A DNA stretch of 46,911 bases from Phocaeicola sp. (GCA_029257865.1 JARIAN010000020.1:1-46911); one strand, 5' to 3'; shown: positions 1-8,776, numbered from the stretch's first letter. The notes: a model not told the origin generated them from the letters alone. Program-made: numbers and translations.

Positions 1-65
1 GCTTCTCGCTTACTTCCGTAACATCATTTCAAGTTACCAACGCGTTTCTCTCTCGAAAGCGGTTG

Positions 66-96
66 CAAAAGTACAGACTTTTTCCGATTCTGCAAG
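66..96 (-). promoter_or_regulatory. Bacteroides-type promoter firing leftwards out of the window
   Basis: Read on the minus strand, a -33 TTG (rc of CAA at 93-95) is followed by 19 bases and the -7 box TACTTTTG (rc of 66-73). The bases after the box, CAACCGC then TTTCGAGAGAG, resemble those after the tRNA and SRP RNA promoters in this window. A stable RNA gene (rRNA or tRNA) probably lies just left of position 1. That last step is inference. Confidence 0.65.
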
Positions 97-552
97 CATT
101 TGCACAAACTTTTTTATAACTATTTTCACATTCGTTTGCAAAAACATTATAAAACAGACGTTTACAGTATAAAATATTTTCAATGCTTTTTCACCGACGG
201 ATTTTCATACACATTATATAATATAAAGTGGCCATCACAGACCGGATGACAGATTGTCAAAACCAGCGGAGAAAAGCAAGTTATTACAATAAAGCGACAG
301 GAATTCCCCCATCGCCTCCAACTGTTAAACAATGTAAACACACCTTCCGAGACTCGCCCGTTTACGTACAGGTGTACGGATGCCGCCAAAGAAACGATTC
401 TCGCGGTTCCAAAATCCACCTATCATACTATATACCAATGAAATAAAACCATTAATTATAAATTCCATTTCTATCCGAATAACACAAAAACAGAGCAAAA
501 AACACCCCTCTCCCCTCCTTTTTTCCAGACCTTCAGAGCATGCAGTTCAAAT

Positions 553-649
553 CGTCGGCATATTTTTACCCAATCTTCTAATTATTTTGGAGAAAATGAC
601 TAAATATTTCTCCAAAAATAATTAGAAGATCCCCAAAAAACGTCGGCAT
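553..649. repeat. MITE-like palindrome with 9-base flanking direct repeats
   Basis: The arms at 573-593 and 607-630 are complementary except for one base in a T run, giving a stem of about 23 bp around a short loop. Outside the palindrome the 9-mer CGTCGGCAT occurs at 553-561 and again at 641-649, as a target-site duplication would. No transposase is nearby. It could be a small non-autonomous element, or a structured RNA with chance flanking repeats. Confidence 0.5.
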
Positions 650-650
650 G

Positions 651-729
651 ATTTCAGCCCTTCTCCATAAAACGAGCAAAAATCATCCGAATTCTCTCTC
701 TAATTGAAGCAATTCAATTAGGCTGAAAT
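651..729. repeat. Nested inverted repeats
   Basis: An outer inverted repeat (ATTTCAGCC at 651-659, GGCTGAAAT at 721-729) encloses a perfect 9-bp hairpin with a 4-base loop at 700-721 (CTAATTGAA / TTCAATTAG). The hairpin's right arm meets the outer repeat. There is no T tract, so it does not look like a terminator. Function unknown. Confidence 0.45.
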
Positions 730-768
730 GTTATAATATGTAATAATAAGCTAAAGCAAACAAAAGAA

Positions 769-820
769 AAACAAAAAAAATCCTGCTTGACTTACTTCTG
801 TAAAAGCAAATCAAGCAGGA
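769..820 (-). terminator. Terminator of gcvT
   Basis: A perfect 10-bp stem (TCCTGCTTGA at 781-790, TCAAGCAGGA at 811-820) is followed on the minus strand by a run of eight T, as expected of an intrinsic terminator just beyond the gcvT stop. Confidence 0.85.
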
Positions 821-841
821 ATATTAACTCTCGATATCGTT

Positions 842-1927
842 TCACTTGCGGAAAGGAGGCTTCACCACTTTAGCACGCAATTTTCGCCCACGACAATCCA
901 ACCAAATTTCAGTATCAGGTTTAGAAAAAGCAGTCTTCACATATCCCAAACCAATACCAATCTTTCTCAATGGAGACATCGTACCTGATGTAACATGACC
1001 AATCTGCTCGCCAGCCTCATCCACCAACAGATAGCCATGACGAGGAATTCCACGGTCTACCATCTCAAATCCTACCAACTTACGGGCTACCCCCTCTTGT
1101 TTCTGTTTCAAGAGAGCATCCTTATTTGTGAAATCTTTTCCATCCACAAACTTCGTAATCCATCCCAGGCCAGCCTCCAAAGGAGAAGTAGTATCATCAA
1201 TATCATTTCCATACAAGCAAAAACCCATCTCCAGCCGAAGCGTATCACGCGCTCCCAGTCCGGCAGGCTTTATTCCAAACTCTTCACCAGCCTTAAAGAC
1301 CGCATTCCAGATACACTCCGCATCTTGCGGATAAAAATAAAGTTCAAAACCACCCGCACCAGTATATCCAGTATTAGAAATAATCACCTTTTCCACCCCA
1401 GCCAGTTCTCCTACACAGAAAGAATAGTAAGGAATTTCAGAAAGCTTCACCGGAGTCAACTTCTGCAACACTTCAACGGCCCGAGGTCCTTGCACCGCCA
1501 ATTGCGCCATACGGTCGGAAGCATTTTCCAACTCAGCCCCCACCTTATTATGCGCCATACACCAGTTCCAGTCTTTCTCAATATTAGCCGCATTGACAAC
1601 CAGCAAAAACTTCTCGTCCTCGTAGGCATAAACCAGCAAATCATCTACAATGCCCCCTGTTTCATTAGGGAAACAAGTATATTGCACCTTTCCCGGCACA
1701 AGCGCCGCAGCATTATTAGAAGTAACCTGCTGAATAAAATCAAGAGCATGAGGTCCTTTCACCCAAAACTCCCCCATGTGAGACACATCGAACACGCCCA
1801 CAGCATTACAAACCGCCATGTGTTCGTCAATAATACCAGAATACTCTATCGGCATATTATAGCCGGCAAATTCCTGCATCTTTGCTCCGAGACTGATATG
1901 TTTCTCGGTAAACGGAGTGGTTTTCAT
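842..1927 (-). CDS. gcvT: Aminomethyltransferase, glycine cleavage system T protein
   Basis: T protein of the glycine cleavage system: it transfers the methylene group from the aminomethyl lipoyl arm of the H protein to tetrahydrofolate and releases ammonia, in the cytoplasm. The 361 residues match the usual length. It opens with KTTPFTEKH, has the YNMPIEY and VFDVSHMGE motifs near residues 23-53, and carries the catalytic aspartate in [10 protein letters not shown] (91-100). The C-terminal barrel is complete. It lies 80 bases downstream of pepT on the same strand with a terminator between them, so it may depend on partial readthrough; no clear promoter of its own was seen. H and P protein genes are not in the window. 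Confidence 0.96.
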   Translation of the reverse strand: MKTTPFTEKHISLGAKMQEFAGYNMPIEYSGIIDEHMAVCNAVGVFDVSHMGEFWVKGPHALDFIQQVTSNNAAALVPGKVQYTCFPNETGGIVDDLLVYAYEDEKFLLVVNAANIEKDWNWCMAHNKVGAELENASDRMAQLAVQGPRAVEVLQKLTPVKLSEIPYYSFCVGELAGVEKVIISNTGYTGAGGFELYFYPQDAECIWNAVFKAGEEFGIKPAGLGARDTLRLEMGFCLYGNDIDDTTSPLEAGLGWITKFVDGKDFTNKDALLKQKQEGVARKLVGFEMVDRGIPRHGYLLVDEAGEQIGHVTSGTMSPLRKIGIGLGYVKTAFSKPDTEIWLDCRGRKLRAKVVKPPFRK

Positions 1928-1955
1928 CTTTCAAAAAATTAAGGTTTATATAAAT

Positions 1956-2001
1956 AAAAAAAACGGCCCGTATGCTGCAAATATCTTGCAGCACACAGAC
2001 C
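1956..2001 (-). terminator. Terminator between pepT and gcvT
   Basis: On the minus strand a stem (TGCTGCAA / TTGCAGCA, extended by GGTCTGTG with TACGGGCC through G-U pairs) is followed by eight T. It sits seven bases beyond the pepT stop. Confidence 0.75.
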
Positions 2002-2007
2002 ATTCCA

Positions 2008-3234
2008 TCAATATCTTTTAGCAGTCAGTTCAGCAATCTTCACCACCACACTCATGGCTTTCTCGATAGACTGAACCGGCACAAACTCATAACGTCCGTG
2101 GAAATTCAATCCTCCAGCAAAGATATTCGGGCACGGCAGACCTTTAAATGACAGCTGCGCACCGTCGGTACCACCACGGATAGCCTTCACCTTAGGTTCC
2201 ACGCCAGCCTCCTTCATAGCAGCAAAGGCAATGTCAATGATATGCATCAATGGTTCCACCTGTTCACGCATATTATAGTACTGGTCTTTCAAATCCACAC
2301 AGACCGTACCCTCACCATATTTTTCATTCATCTTATCGGCACAATCTACAATGAAAGTCTTGCGAGCCTCAAACTTTTCACGGTCATGGTCTCTAATGAT
2401 ATATGAAAGTTGCGAATTCTCCACTTCACCTTCCATGCCAATCAAATGATAGAATCCTTCATATCCGGCAGTAGTAGCAGGAGTTTCATTTTCAGGCAAC
2501 AGACCAGCAAACTCAGTAGCAAGCAACATAGAATTAATCATCTTGTTCTTGGCATAGCCCGGATGCACATTACGTCCTTTGAAACGAATCTTAGCAGCTG
2601 CTGCATTGAAGTTCTCAAATTCCAGTTCACCCACTTCTCCACCATCCATCGTATAAGCCCATTTACATCCGAACTTCTCCACATCAAACTTATGTGCCCC
2701 CAGTCCGATTTCCTCATCCGGGTTGAAACCGATACGAATCTTTCCATGCTCTACTTCCGGATGCAGTTTCAGGTACTCTATAGCAGCCACTATTTCCGCA
2801 ATACCCGCTTTATCATCCGCTCCCAACAAAGTATGCCCGTCGGTCACAATCAAATCCTCTCCCACATGGTCTTTCAATTCCGGGAACTGCTTCGGAGAAA
2901 GTACAATCTGGTCTTTTTCGCAAAGCACAATATCGCTTCCATCATAATTCTCCACAATACGCGGACGTACATCGGTGCCTGTCATGTCCGGACTGGTATC
3001 CATGTGAGCAATAAAACCGATAGTCGGCACTTCACGACCCGTATTTGCCGGAAGAGTAGCAAACAGATATCCATTCTCATCCAAAGAGATATCTTCCAAT
3101 CCCAATGCTTCCAATTCCGACATCAGATATTTTGCAAACACCATCTGCTTAGGAGTACTTGGAGTAACTCCTGTTGATTCATCAGACTGAGTGTCGAAAG
3201 TTACATACTTCAAAAAACGCTCTATAACAGTCAT
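2008..3234 (-). CDS. pepT: Peptidase T (tripeptide aminopeptidase)
   Basis: Cytoplasmic M20-family dizinc peptidase that removes the N-terminal residue from tripeptides. The 408-residue length is normal for PepT. The metal ligands are visible: His77 and Asp79 in [10 protein letters not shown], the bridging Asp140 in LGADDKAG, and the Glu174-Glu175 pair in NPDEEIG that supplies the general base. The C-terminal [17 protein letters not shown] and NFHGRYEF segments are also typical. A probable promoter lies at 3265-3296, and a strong terminator separates the gene from gcvT. The start gives the family's usual N-terminus (VIERFLKYV). Confidence 0.96.
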   Translation of the reverse strand: MTVIERFLKYVTFDTQSDESTGVTPSTPKQMVFAKYLMSELEALGLEDISLDENGYLFATLPANTGREVPTIGFIAHMDTSPDMTGTDVRPRIVENYDGSDIVLCEKDQIVLSPKQFPELKDHVGEDLIVTDGHTLLGADDKAGIAEIVAAIEYLKLHPEVEHGKIRIGFNPDEEIGLGAHKFDVEKFGCKWAYTMDGGEVGELEFENFNAAAAKIRFKGRNVHPGYAKNKMINSMLLATEFAGLLPENETPATTAGYEGFYHLIGMEGEVENSQLSYIIRDHDREKFEARKTFIVDCADKMNEKYGEGTVCVDLKDQYYNMREQVEPLMHIIDIAFAAMKEAGVEPKVKAIRGGTDGAQLSFKGLPCPNIFAGGLNFHGRYEFVPVQSIEKAMSVVVKIAELTAKRY

Positions 3235-3264
3235 ATTCTTTTGTATTTAAATTTTCAATCAGGG

Positions 3265-3296
3265 TAAAATTAGGAAATAGATGGATAATCACCAAA
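3265..3296 (-). promoter_or_regulatory. Probable pepT promoter
   Basis: On the minus strand, TTTG (rc of 3293-3296) is 20 bases from TAATTTTA (rc of 3265-3272), one mismatch from the TAnnTTTG consensus, about 30 bases before the pepT start. Confidence 0.5.
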
Positions 3297-3431
3297 AAGA
3301 TTATCATTTTTTAGAACGATTTTGTGAAAGTGACTCAAAACAAGCATACTGGCAGAATTAATATCGAATGATTCCATCAAACAGACCACAAACTCTGATT
3401 TAAACACCGATAAAGCAAAGAAAAAAAATTG

Positions 3432-3439
3432 TAACTTTG
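3432..3439 (+). promoter_or_regulatory. -7 box of the outer-membrane protein gene
   Basis: TAACTTTG matches the Bacteroides -7 consensus exactly. No good -33 element is visible at the usual distance. Transcription would start near 3445, only 4-13 bases before the candidate ATGs at 3449 and 3458. Confidence 0.55.
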
Positions 3440-3457
3440 TCGCTGAAAATGCATTTT

Positions 3458-4672
3458 ATGAAAAGATTACTATTATTTGGAGCGGTATGCTTCAGCATAC
3501 TTGCCAGCTATGCCCGACCTTCTTATATGGAATCCTCGGACACCGACAGTCTTTCCATCATATCAAAAACCGAAAGGAAAGAAATGCGCAAGGCAAAAAA
3601 AGCAAAGCGCAACCTACATTATAATATATTAGGTGGCCCTAGCTATACACCCGACTTCGGATTACTCGTAGGAGGAAGTGCCCTCCTCACATTCAGTATG
3701 AATCCACAAGATAGCACCACCAAGCGGTCCGTTCTTCCAGCGTCACTTGCCGTTATGTTCAACGGTGGGATGAGCATCGTTATGAAACCTCAACTGTTCT
3801 TCAAAAACGACAGGTTCCGCATCTTCGGACAATTCATCTACAAAAACACTCTGGAAAATTTCTATGGTGTGGGATATAACACCAATAAGCACTACGAACG
3901 AAGTGATTCTACCAGCCAATATCGTTACAGAAGTCTTCAGATAAACCCCTGGTTCTTGTTCCGTCTGGGTGAATCTAACTTTTTTGCCGGCCCTCAAGTT
4001 GACTTGAACTACGACAAGATTACAGAACCTGCAAAACATATGATAGAGCAAGCAGATTACGTAGCTGCCGGAGGCAAAGGAAACGGATATTCCAATTTCA
4101 GCTCCGGACTCGGTTTTCTGTTGACCTACGACACACGTGATGTTCCTGCCAATCCTTACAAAGGAACCTATTTGGACTTCAGGGGAATCATGTATCAGAA
4201 ATGGCTGGGAGGAGATGACAATTTTTATCGTTTTGAACTTGACTACCGCCAATATAAACAGTTGGGACAACGGAAAATCTTGGCATGGACCTTACAAAGC
4301 AAGAACGTGTTCGGAAAAAACATTCCTCTCAACAAATATGTGCTGAGCGGTACACCATTCGACCTACGAGGATACTACATGGGGCAATACCGAGACAAAG
4401 CTTCCCACCTGGCAATCGTGGAATACCGACAGATGTTCAACACCGACAAAAGTACGTGGGTGAAACGAATGATACATCATTTGGGATTCGTAGCCTGGGG
4501 AGGATGTGGATTCATGGGACCAACCCCTGGCAAGATAGAAGGAGTTCTACCTAATGCTGGTGTAGGGTTGCGTATTGAAGTGCAGCCTAGAATGAATGTA
4601 CGACTTGATATAGGACGAAACTTTCAGAACAAGCAGAACTTATTTTATTTCAACATGACCGAAGCATTCTAA
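3458..4672 (+). CDS. Omp85/BamA-superfamily outer-membrane barrel protein
   Basis: A signal peptide (MKRLLLFGAVCFSILASYA) is followed by a short linker and a barrel rich in alternating aromatic strands. The end, RLDIGRNFQNKQNLFYFNMTEAF, closes in a strand with a terminal Phe. Segments such as GLGFLLTYDTRDVPANPYKG, RGIMYQKWLG and FDLRGYYMGQYRDK are typical of the BamA/TamA surface-antigen domain; the last resembles the conserved RGY region. At about 405 residues it has no clear POTRA domains, so it is a barrel-only member; the specific role is unknown. An upstream TTG (3437) also opens the frame but lies inside the -7 box, so I chose the ATG at 3458 (3449 is possible). Confidence 0.8.
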   Translation: MKRLLLFGAVCFSILASYARPSYMESSDTDSLSIISKTERKEMRKAKKAKRNLHYNILGGPSYTPDFGLLVGGSALLTFSMNPQDSTTKRSVLPASLAVMFNGGMSIVMKPQLFFKNDRFRIFGQFIYKNTLENFYGVGYNTNKHYERSDSTSQYRYRSLQINPWFLFRLGESNFFAGPQVDLNYDKITEPAKHMIEQADYVAAGGKGNGYSNFSSGLGFLLTYDTRDVPANPYKGTYLDFRGIMYQKWLGGDDNFYRFELDYRQYKQLGQRKILAWTLQSKNVFGKNIPLNKYVLSGTPFDLRGYYMGQYRDKASHLAIVEYRQMFNTDKSTWVKRMIHHLGFVAWGGCGFMGPTPGKIEGVLPNAGVGLRIEVQPRMNVRLDIGRNFQNKQNLFYFNMTEAF

Positions 4673-4690
4673 AACAGGAAGTGTACATAG

Positions 4691-4740
4691 AAAAAAGACG
4701 ATGATGCCTTCAAAAGAAACAAGCATCATCGTCTTTTTTT
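4691..4740. terminator. Bidirectional terminator between convergent genes
   Basis: AAAAAAGACGATGATGC (4691-4707) pairs with GCATCATCGTCTTTTTTT (4723-4740). A and T runs on both sides let it serve both the outer-membrane protein gene and the hydrolase gene that converge here. Confidence 0.9.
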
Positions 4741-4767
4741 TATCTATATCTCCGCATCCATCCCCCA

Positions 4768-5586
4768 TCAAGACACTACCACCTTCATTCCATCGAAAGC
4801 AAGCGACACACCTGAAGGAAGAATTTTCTCCACTTCGGCATGCAGCCCCATCTGATGACTGACATGAATCAAGAACGCCTGCCGCGGTGCAATCCTCTTT
4901 ATCTGCCTCAAAGCCTCACCCAAAGACTGATGAGTAGCATGCGGAGCAATACGCAAAGCATTAATAAATAATGTGTCAATTCCCTCCAACACACGATAAC
5001 TTTCTTCCGGCATCTTTGTCATATCCGTTATCCAAGCTACCTTTTCTATACGATAGCCTAATATAGGCAAACTTCCATGTACCACCCTAAACGGTACAAC
5101 CTCCACCGATGCACCTTCACTGTTTAACACTTCAAAAGGTACATACGGACTCACCTCATGCAAAGAGATACGAGGTACACCGGGATATAATTTTTCAGTA
5201 AAACAATAAGGAATACGAGTGCGAATACGCGTAGCCATGTATTCCTCGGCAAAGACAGAGAGGTCACCTCGCAGATAAGAGTAAGGGCGTAAATCATCCA
5301 GTCCCCCTACATGGTCATAATGCTCATGTGAAATCAGCACCCCATCTATCGGGAGAGACGCATCTTTTCCGATAGACAAAGCCTGAGCTCGAAAATCAGG
5401 ACCGCAATCCATCAAGATACGAACACCATGAACCTCAAACAAGGCCGAGCAGCGCAAACGCTTGTCCCGCATATCATCACTCAAGCATACCGGGCAAGAG
5501 CACCCCACCATCGGAACTCCTGTAGATGTGCCACTGCCCAGCACTGTAACTTTTATCTTTTCATTTATTGAAGCAAACATATTCAT
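4768..5586 (-). CDS. MBL-fold hydrolase, PhnP-like
   Basis: Metallo-beta-lactamase-fold phosphodiesterase of the PhnP (phosphoribosyl 1,2-cyclic phosphate phosphodiesterase) type. It has the metal motif HEHYDH (His87, His89, Asp91, His92) followed by GGLDDLRPY, an N-terminal LGSGTSTGVPMVGC segment, and the CSCPVC cysteines that hold a structural zinc in PhnP. Later histidines (RVVHG, HATHQSL, HVSHQMG) complete the site. The 272-residue length fits. Its ATG overlaps the murB stop by four bases (ATGA), so the two are translationally coupled. No phn genes are nearby, so the true substrate is uncertain; a general cyclic-phosphate hydrolase is plausible. Confidence 0.85.
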   Translation of the reverse strand: MNMFASINEKIKVTVLGSGTSTGVPMVGCSCPVCLSDDMRDKRLRCSALFEVHGVRILMDCGPDFRAQALSIGKDASLPIDGVLISHEHYDHVGGLDDLRPYSYLRGDLSVFAEEYMATRIRTRIPYCFTEKLYPGVPRISLHEVSPYVPFEVLNSEGASVEVVPFRVVHGSLPILGYRIEKVAWITDMTKMPEESYRVLEGIDTLFINALRIAPHATHQSLGEALRQIKRIAPRQAFLIHVSHQMGLHAEVEKILPSGVSLAFDGMKVVVS

Positions 5587-6599
5587 CCAATGTAATTCAC
5601 TTCCGGAGAAATCTCAATGCCAAACTTCTGCATCACAGAAGTTGCCACTTCACGTGCCAATGCAGCAATCTCTTCACCCGTAGCACCTCCTAAATTAACC
5701 AAGACCAAAGCTTGGTTCTTATGTACTCCCGCACGTCCTAAAGACTTGCCTTTCCATCCGCAACGGTCAATCAACCATCCGGCAGGCACCTTCACCCTAT
5801 CTTCCGACACAGGATAACAAGGCATGTCAGGAAACTGCACCTTCAACGCATCAAACAGTTCCTTTGCCACGACCGGGTTCATGAAGAAACTGCCGGCATT
5901 GCCTGTCACCTTAGGATCGGGCAATTTAGCATCTCTTATTTCAATAATAGCAGCACGAAGATTCTCCAATGTAAGCGGACATTGCTTTTCAGCCAAGATA
6001 GCACGAATATTTCCATAATCCAAATGCCATACCGGAGTCTTTCTCAAACGATAAGTCACATAAGTAACCAAATACCTCCCTTTCAGTTCACCCTTAAAGA
6101 TACTGGAACGATATGCATACTTACATTCCACATTTTCAAAGCAACGCTTCGAAGCATCCTTCCGGTCAACAACCTCCACATTCAAAATCAAATCTTTCGC
6201 TTCAACCCCATAGGCTCCGATATTCTGTACCGCCGAGGCGCCCACCTCACCGGGAATCCACGATAAATTTTCGGCTCCATACCAACCGTTGGCCACAGCA
6301 AACGCCACAAAATCATCCCACACTTCACCAGCTCCAACACGCACATCAATCCACTCGTCGGTTTGCGAAACCACTTCTATACCTTTAATATTTACGTGCA
6401 GCACCGTGCCAGGATAATCGGCAAGAAAAAGCAAATTACTACCTCCCGCCACCACCAACATGGAAGCCCTATCTTCGGCATCAGTCTTCAAGAAATCAAC
6501 CACCTCACCCTCCGAATCGAGCTCGACTAAACGTGCGGCCTTAACATCTATTCCAAAAGTATTGTGTCCCAACAAAGAACAGTCACGGAGTATTTTCAT
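5583..6599 (-). CDS. murB: UDP-N-acetylenolpyruvoylglucosamine reductase
   Basis: FAD enzyme that reduces UDP-GlcNAc-enolpyruvate to UDP-MurNAc with NADPH, the second committed step of peptidoglycan precursor synthesis. The 338 residues match type I MurB. Visible motifs are the N-terminal NTFGI, the FAD-binding GGSNLLF, IPGEVGASAVQNIGAYG, AYRSSIFK, the catalytic serine in GSFFMNP, and the C-terminal glutamate in SPEVNYIG. It has its own promoter at 6623-6654 and is coupled to the downstream hydrolase by a 4-base overlap. Confidence 0.96.
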   Translation of the reverse strand: MKILRDCSLLGHNTFGIDVKAARLVELDSEGEVVDFLKTDAEDRASMLVVAGGSNLLFLADYPGTVLHVNIKGIEVVSQTDEWIDVRVGAGEVWDDFVAFAVANGWYGAENLSWIPGEVGASAVQNIGAYGVEAKDLILNVEVVDRKDASKRCFENVECKYAYRSSIFKGELKGRYLVTYVTYRLRKTPVWHLDYGNIRAILAEKQCPLTLENLRAAIIEIRDAKLPDPKVTGNAGSFFMNPVVAKELFDALKVQFPDMPCYPVSEDRVKVPAGWLIDRCGWKGKSLGRAGVHKNQALVLVNLGGATGEEIAALAREVATSVMQKFGIEISPEVNYIG

Positions 6600-6622
6600 A
6601 TCTATTTCAATTTATTCATTCC

Positions 6623-6654
6623 CAAATATACTTCCCTATCTTCATCCCAACAAA
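6623..6654 (-). promoter_or_regulatory. murB promoter
   Basis: On the minus strand TTTG (rc of 6651-6654), a 20-base spacer and TATATTTG (rc of 6623-6630) form a complete Bacteroides promoter 24 bases before the murB ATG. Confidence 0.75.
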
Positions 6655-6658
6655 AAAC

Positions 6659-7540
6659 TCAATCGCTCAAGTCTTCAAACTTCACCAATTTCCACAAGCC
6701 ATTGAAACGTTTGAAATAAAGCGTATTATTAAACCCGTTTCCCAACTCCTTAAATTCCACCACCTTATGATGGGTCCTTGCCATTTCCGGCTGACCGTAA
6801 TGAATATTGGTAAGAATATTCTTTACCAGAGGGGGACGGAAAGAGAACCATTGCCCAACATCTAAGGTAGTTTCCAAAATTTGAAATTCATCCTCCGGAT
6901 CGACTGTCACAAACGGCAACGGAGACAACACACGCTCCTGCTGGAATACAGAATCATTGGCAAAACGATAATAAAAAGAATAAAAATCCTCCTTCGTTCC
7001 TTCCGTTACCGGAAGTTCCATCTTATTCATAGCCTCCAAGAACCACGAGTTATTAATCCGCTCAAAATAATACCGGTTGATTATCCGATGTTTCAAATCT
7101 ATTTCATCAACCTGTACGCTATGGACAGCCGTATCCTTTTCCATCTCCATATCCTCCACACGGTCAAACAACACAGTATACACCAAATCATCGGAGAACA
7201 AAGGGTCGAACCTCCAGTCTTCGGCTGAAATACGGACCACCTTATCGGCTTTATAATAAGAAATAGGAAAAACAATACGAGCTCGCTGAAAAACAGAATC
7301 GGATGTGAAATTATAAAAGAAATCAGCAAAACTTTCGTCGGCCGTCACAGGAATCACATCTTCTGCTATCCAGCAGGAGTCTTCCTGTACCTCTTCCACT
7401 ATCGGAACAACTTCTCCCGGAGATACCAGAGAATCATTATCGGACCTTTCCGTTACAGAAGGTACACTTGTCTTTCCGCCACCTCCACACGAAGTAGCCA
7501 ACACCATAATCGCAATGCTGAGCAATCCTTTTTTCATCAC
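6659..7540 (-). CDS. DUF4348-like lipoprotein
   Basis: A 293-residue lipoprotein: MKKGLLSIAIMVLATSC is a signal peptide with a lipobox ending in Cys, followed by a Gly/Ser-rich and acidic linker. The mature part holds two related units, each opening with an FxxFYxxFxxDSVFQ pattern (FADFFYNFTSDSVFQ near residue 70, FYSFYYRFANDSVFQ near 188) followed by a short beta-rich stretch. Both sit in contexts typical of proteins annotated DUF4348 in Bacteroides; that assignment is from memory. Function unknown. A -7 box lies at 7565-7572. It precedes murB by 59 bases, but murB also has its own promoter. Confidence 0.7.
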   Translation of the reverse strand: MMKKGLLSIAIMVLATSCGGGGKTSVPSVTERSDNDSLVSPGEVVPIVEEVQEDSCWIAEDVIPVTADESFADFFYNFTSDSVFQRARIVFPISYYKADKVVRISAEDWRFDPLFSDDLVYTVLFDRVEDMEMEKDTAVHSVQVDEIDLKHRIINRYYFERINNSWFLEAMNKMELPVTEGTKEDFYSFYYRFANDSVFQQERVLSPLPFVTVDPEDEFQILETTLDVGQWFSFRPPLVKNILTNIHYGQPEMARTHHKVVEFKELGNGFNNTLYFKRFNGLWKLVKFEDLSD

Positions 7541-7564
7541 TTAAACTTCGATAAATATCGTCTA

Positions 7565-7598
7565 CAAAAATACCTTATTTTTTTCATTAACCGACAAA
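7565..7598 (-). promoter_or_regulatory. Probable promoter of the DUF4348-like gene
   Basis: TATTTTTG on the minus strand (rc of 7565-7572) matches the -7 consensus. A TTTG (rc of 7595-7598) lies 22 bases upstream, slightly beyond the usual spacing. Confidence 0.5.
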
Positions 7599-7656
7599 TC
7601 AACCGGAGTTTCTTTTTTTGTTACCCAAAAAAGAAGATATATTCAGTTTTAATCCT

Positions 7657-7664
7657 TACCTTTG
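7657..7664 (+). promoter_or_regulatory. -7 box of pheS
   Basis: TACCTTTG, an exact consensus match, ends 33 bases before the pheS ATG. No convincing -33 TTTG stands at 19-21 bases. Confidence 0.55.
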
Positions 7665-7697
7665 CAAAAATGAAAGAATAAAAAAACAAAAATAAAT

Positions 7698-8717
7698 ATG
7701 CTAGCAAAAATAGAACAGTTGCTTCAGGAAATCGAAGGACTTACTGCCTCTAACGCAGAGGAACTGGAAGTTCTCCGCATCAAATATCTGAGCAAAAAAG
7801 GTGCCATCAGCACTTTGATGGCTGATTTCAGAAACGTTCCTGCCGAACAAAAGAAAGAAATGGGTATGAAACTTAATGAATTGAAAAACCGTGCCCAGGA
7901 ACGTATCGCAGAACTGAAAGAAACTTTTGAAGGACAAGACAATAGCGCAGCTGAACTCGATCTTACCCGCACAGCCTACCCGGTAGAATTGGGAACACGC
8001 CACCCACTGACCATTGTCCGCAACGAAATCATCAATATCTTCAACCGCTTGGGATTCACTATTGCCGACGGCCCTGAAGTAGAAGATGACTGGCACGTAT
8101 TCTCGGCTATGAATTTTGCAGAAGACCATCCAGCGCGCGACATGCAGGACACTTTCTTCATTGAAAGCCACCCTGACATCATTCTTCGCACACACACTTC
8201 TTCTGTACAGAGCCGCATCATGGAGAACACTCAGCCTCCTATCCGCGTCATCTGCCCGGGACGTGTTTACCGTAACGAAGCTATCAGCTACCGCGCACAC
8301 TGCTTCTTCCATCAGGTAGAAGGTCTGTATATCGACAAGAACGTTTCGTTTACCGACTTGAAACAGGTATTGCTCCAGTTTGCACAGGAAATGTTCGGTC
8401 CGAACACAAAAATCCGCCTGCGCCCTTCTTACTTTCCATTTACTGAACCTAGCGCAGAAATGGACATCAGTTGTGACATCTGCGGTGGTGAAGGCTGCCC
8501 GTTCTGCAAATACACCGGCTGGGTGGAAATCTTGGGTTGTGGCATGGTAGACCCTGCCGTGCTTGAATCTAACGGAATCGATAGCAAAGTCTACACCGGT
8601 TATGCTTTCGGTATGGGAGTAGAACGTATCACAAACTTGAAATACAAAGTAAAAGACTTGCGTATGTTCTCTGAAAACGATACACGCTTCCTTGAAGAAT
8701 TTGAATCGGCCAACTAA
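7698..8717 (+). CDS. pheS: Phenylalanine-tRNA ligase alpha subunit
   Basis: Catalytic alpha subunit of the heterotetrameric phenylalanyl-tRNA synthetase. The 339 residues are the usual length. An N-terminal coiled-coil tRNA-binding arm (about 1-100, rich in Glu and Lys) is followed by the class II catalytic domain: motif 1 around HPLTIVRNEIINIFNRLGF, motif 2 with RTHTSSVQSR and CPGRVYRNEAISYRAHCFFHQVEG, and motif 3 at GYAFGMGVERITNLKY. A CDICGGEGCPFC insert is seen in many bacterial PheS. pheT is not adjacent, which is common in Bacteroidales. Confidence 0.97.
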   Translation: MLAKIEQLLQEIEGLTASNAEELEVLRIKYLSKKGAISTLMADFRNVPAEQKKEMGMKLNELKNRAQERIAELKETFEGQDNSAAELDLTRTAYPVELGTRHPLTIVRNEIINIFNRLGFTIADGPEVEDDWHVFSAMNFAEDHPARDMQDTFFIESHPDIILRTHTSSVQSRIMENTQPPIRVICPGRVYRNEAISYRAHCFFHQVEGLYIDKNVSFTDLKQVLLQFAQEMFGPNTKIRLRPSYFPFTEPSAEMDISCDICGGEGCPFCKYTGWVEILGCGMVDPAVLESNGIDSKVYTGYAFGMGVERITNLKYKVKDLRMFSENDTRFLEEFESAN

Positions 8718-8740
8718 CAGCCGTTTCTATCTATATAATA

Positions 8741-8776
8741 AAAGCCGTTTTAGCGACTTCTTGCTAAAACGGCTTT
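8741..8776 (+). terminator. Probable pheS terminator
   Basis: A perfect 14-bp stem: AAAGCCGTTTTAGC (8741-8754) with GCTAAAACGGCTTT (8763-8776). The T tract is short. Confidence 0.7.

Larger units (their letters stand above)
1..841. other. Gene-poor left edge, no convincing CDS
   Basis: No open frame here has a recognisable product. The longest are about 80 codons, and none has a clear promoter or a family I recognise. A slightly GC-richer part (about 225-420) could encode a 79-residue minus-strand peptide, but nothing supports it. The region holds a leftward promoter at 66-96, a long imperfect palindrome at 553-649, a nested hairpin at 651-729 and the gcvT terminator at 769-820, each listed separately. 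Confidence 0.6.

Noticed and set aside
180-419. 79-codon minus-strand frame at the left edge
   Set aside because: No promoter and no recognisable family; kept only as a remark in the gap entry.
995-1942. 315-codon plus-strand open frame opposite gcvT
   Set aside because: It lies antisense over a complete, conserved gene, its translation has no domain pattern, and it is biased to Ser/Arg/His/Leu as typical of shadow frames.
2410-3177. 255-codon plus-strand open frame opposite pepT
   Set aside because: Shadow of pepT; no motif, no promoter.
3437-3457. TTG start of the outer-membrane protein
   Set aside because: The TTG lies within the -7 box itself, upstream of the predicted transcription start.
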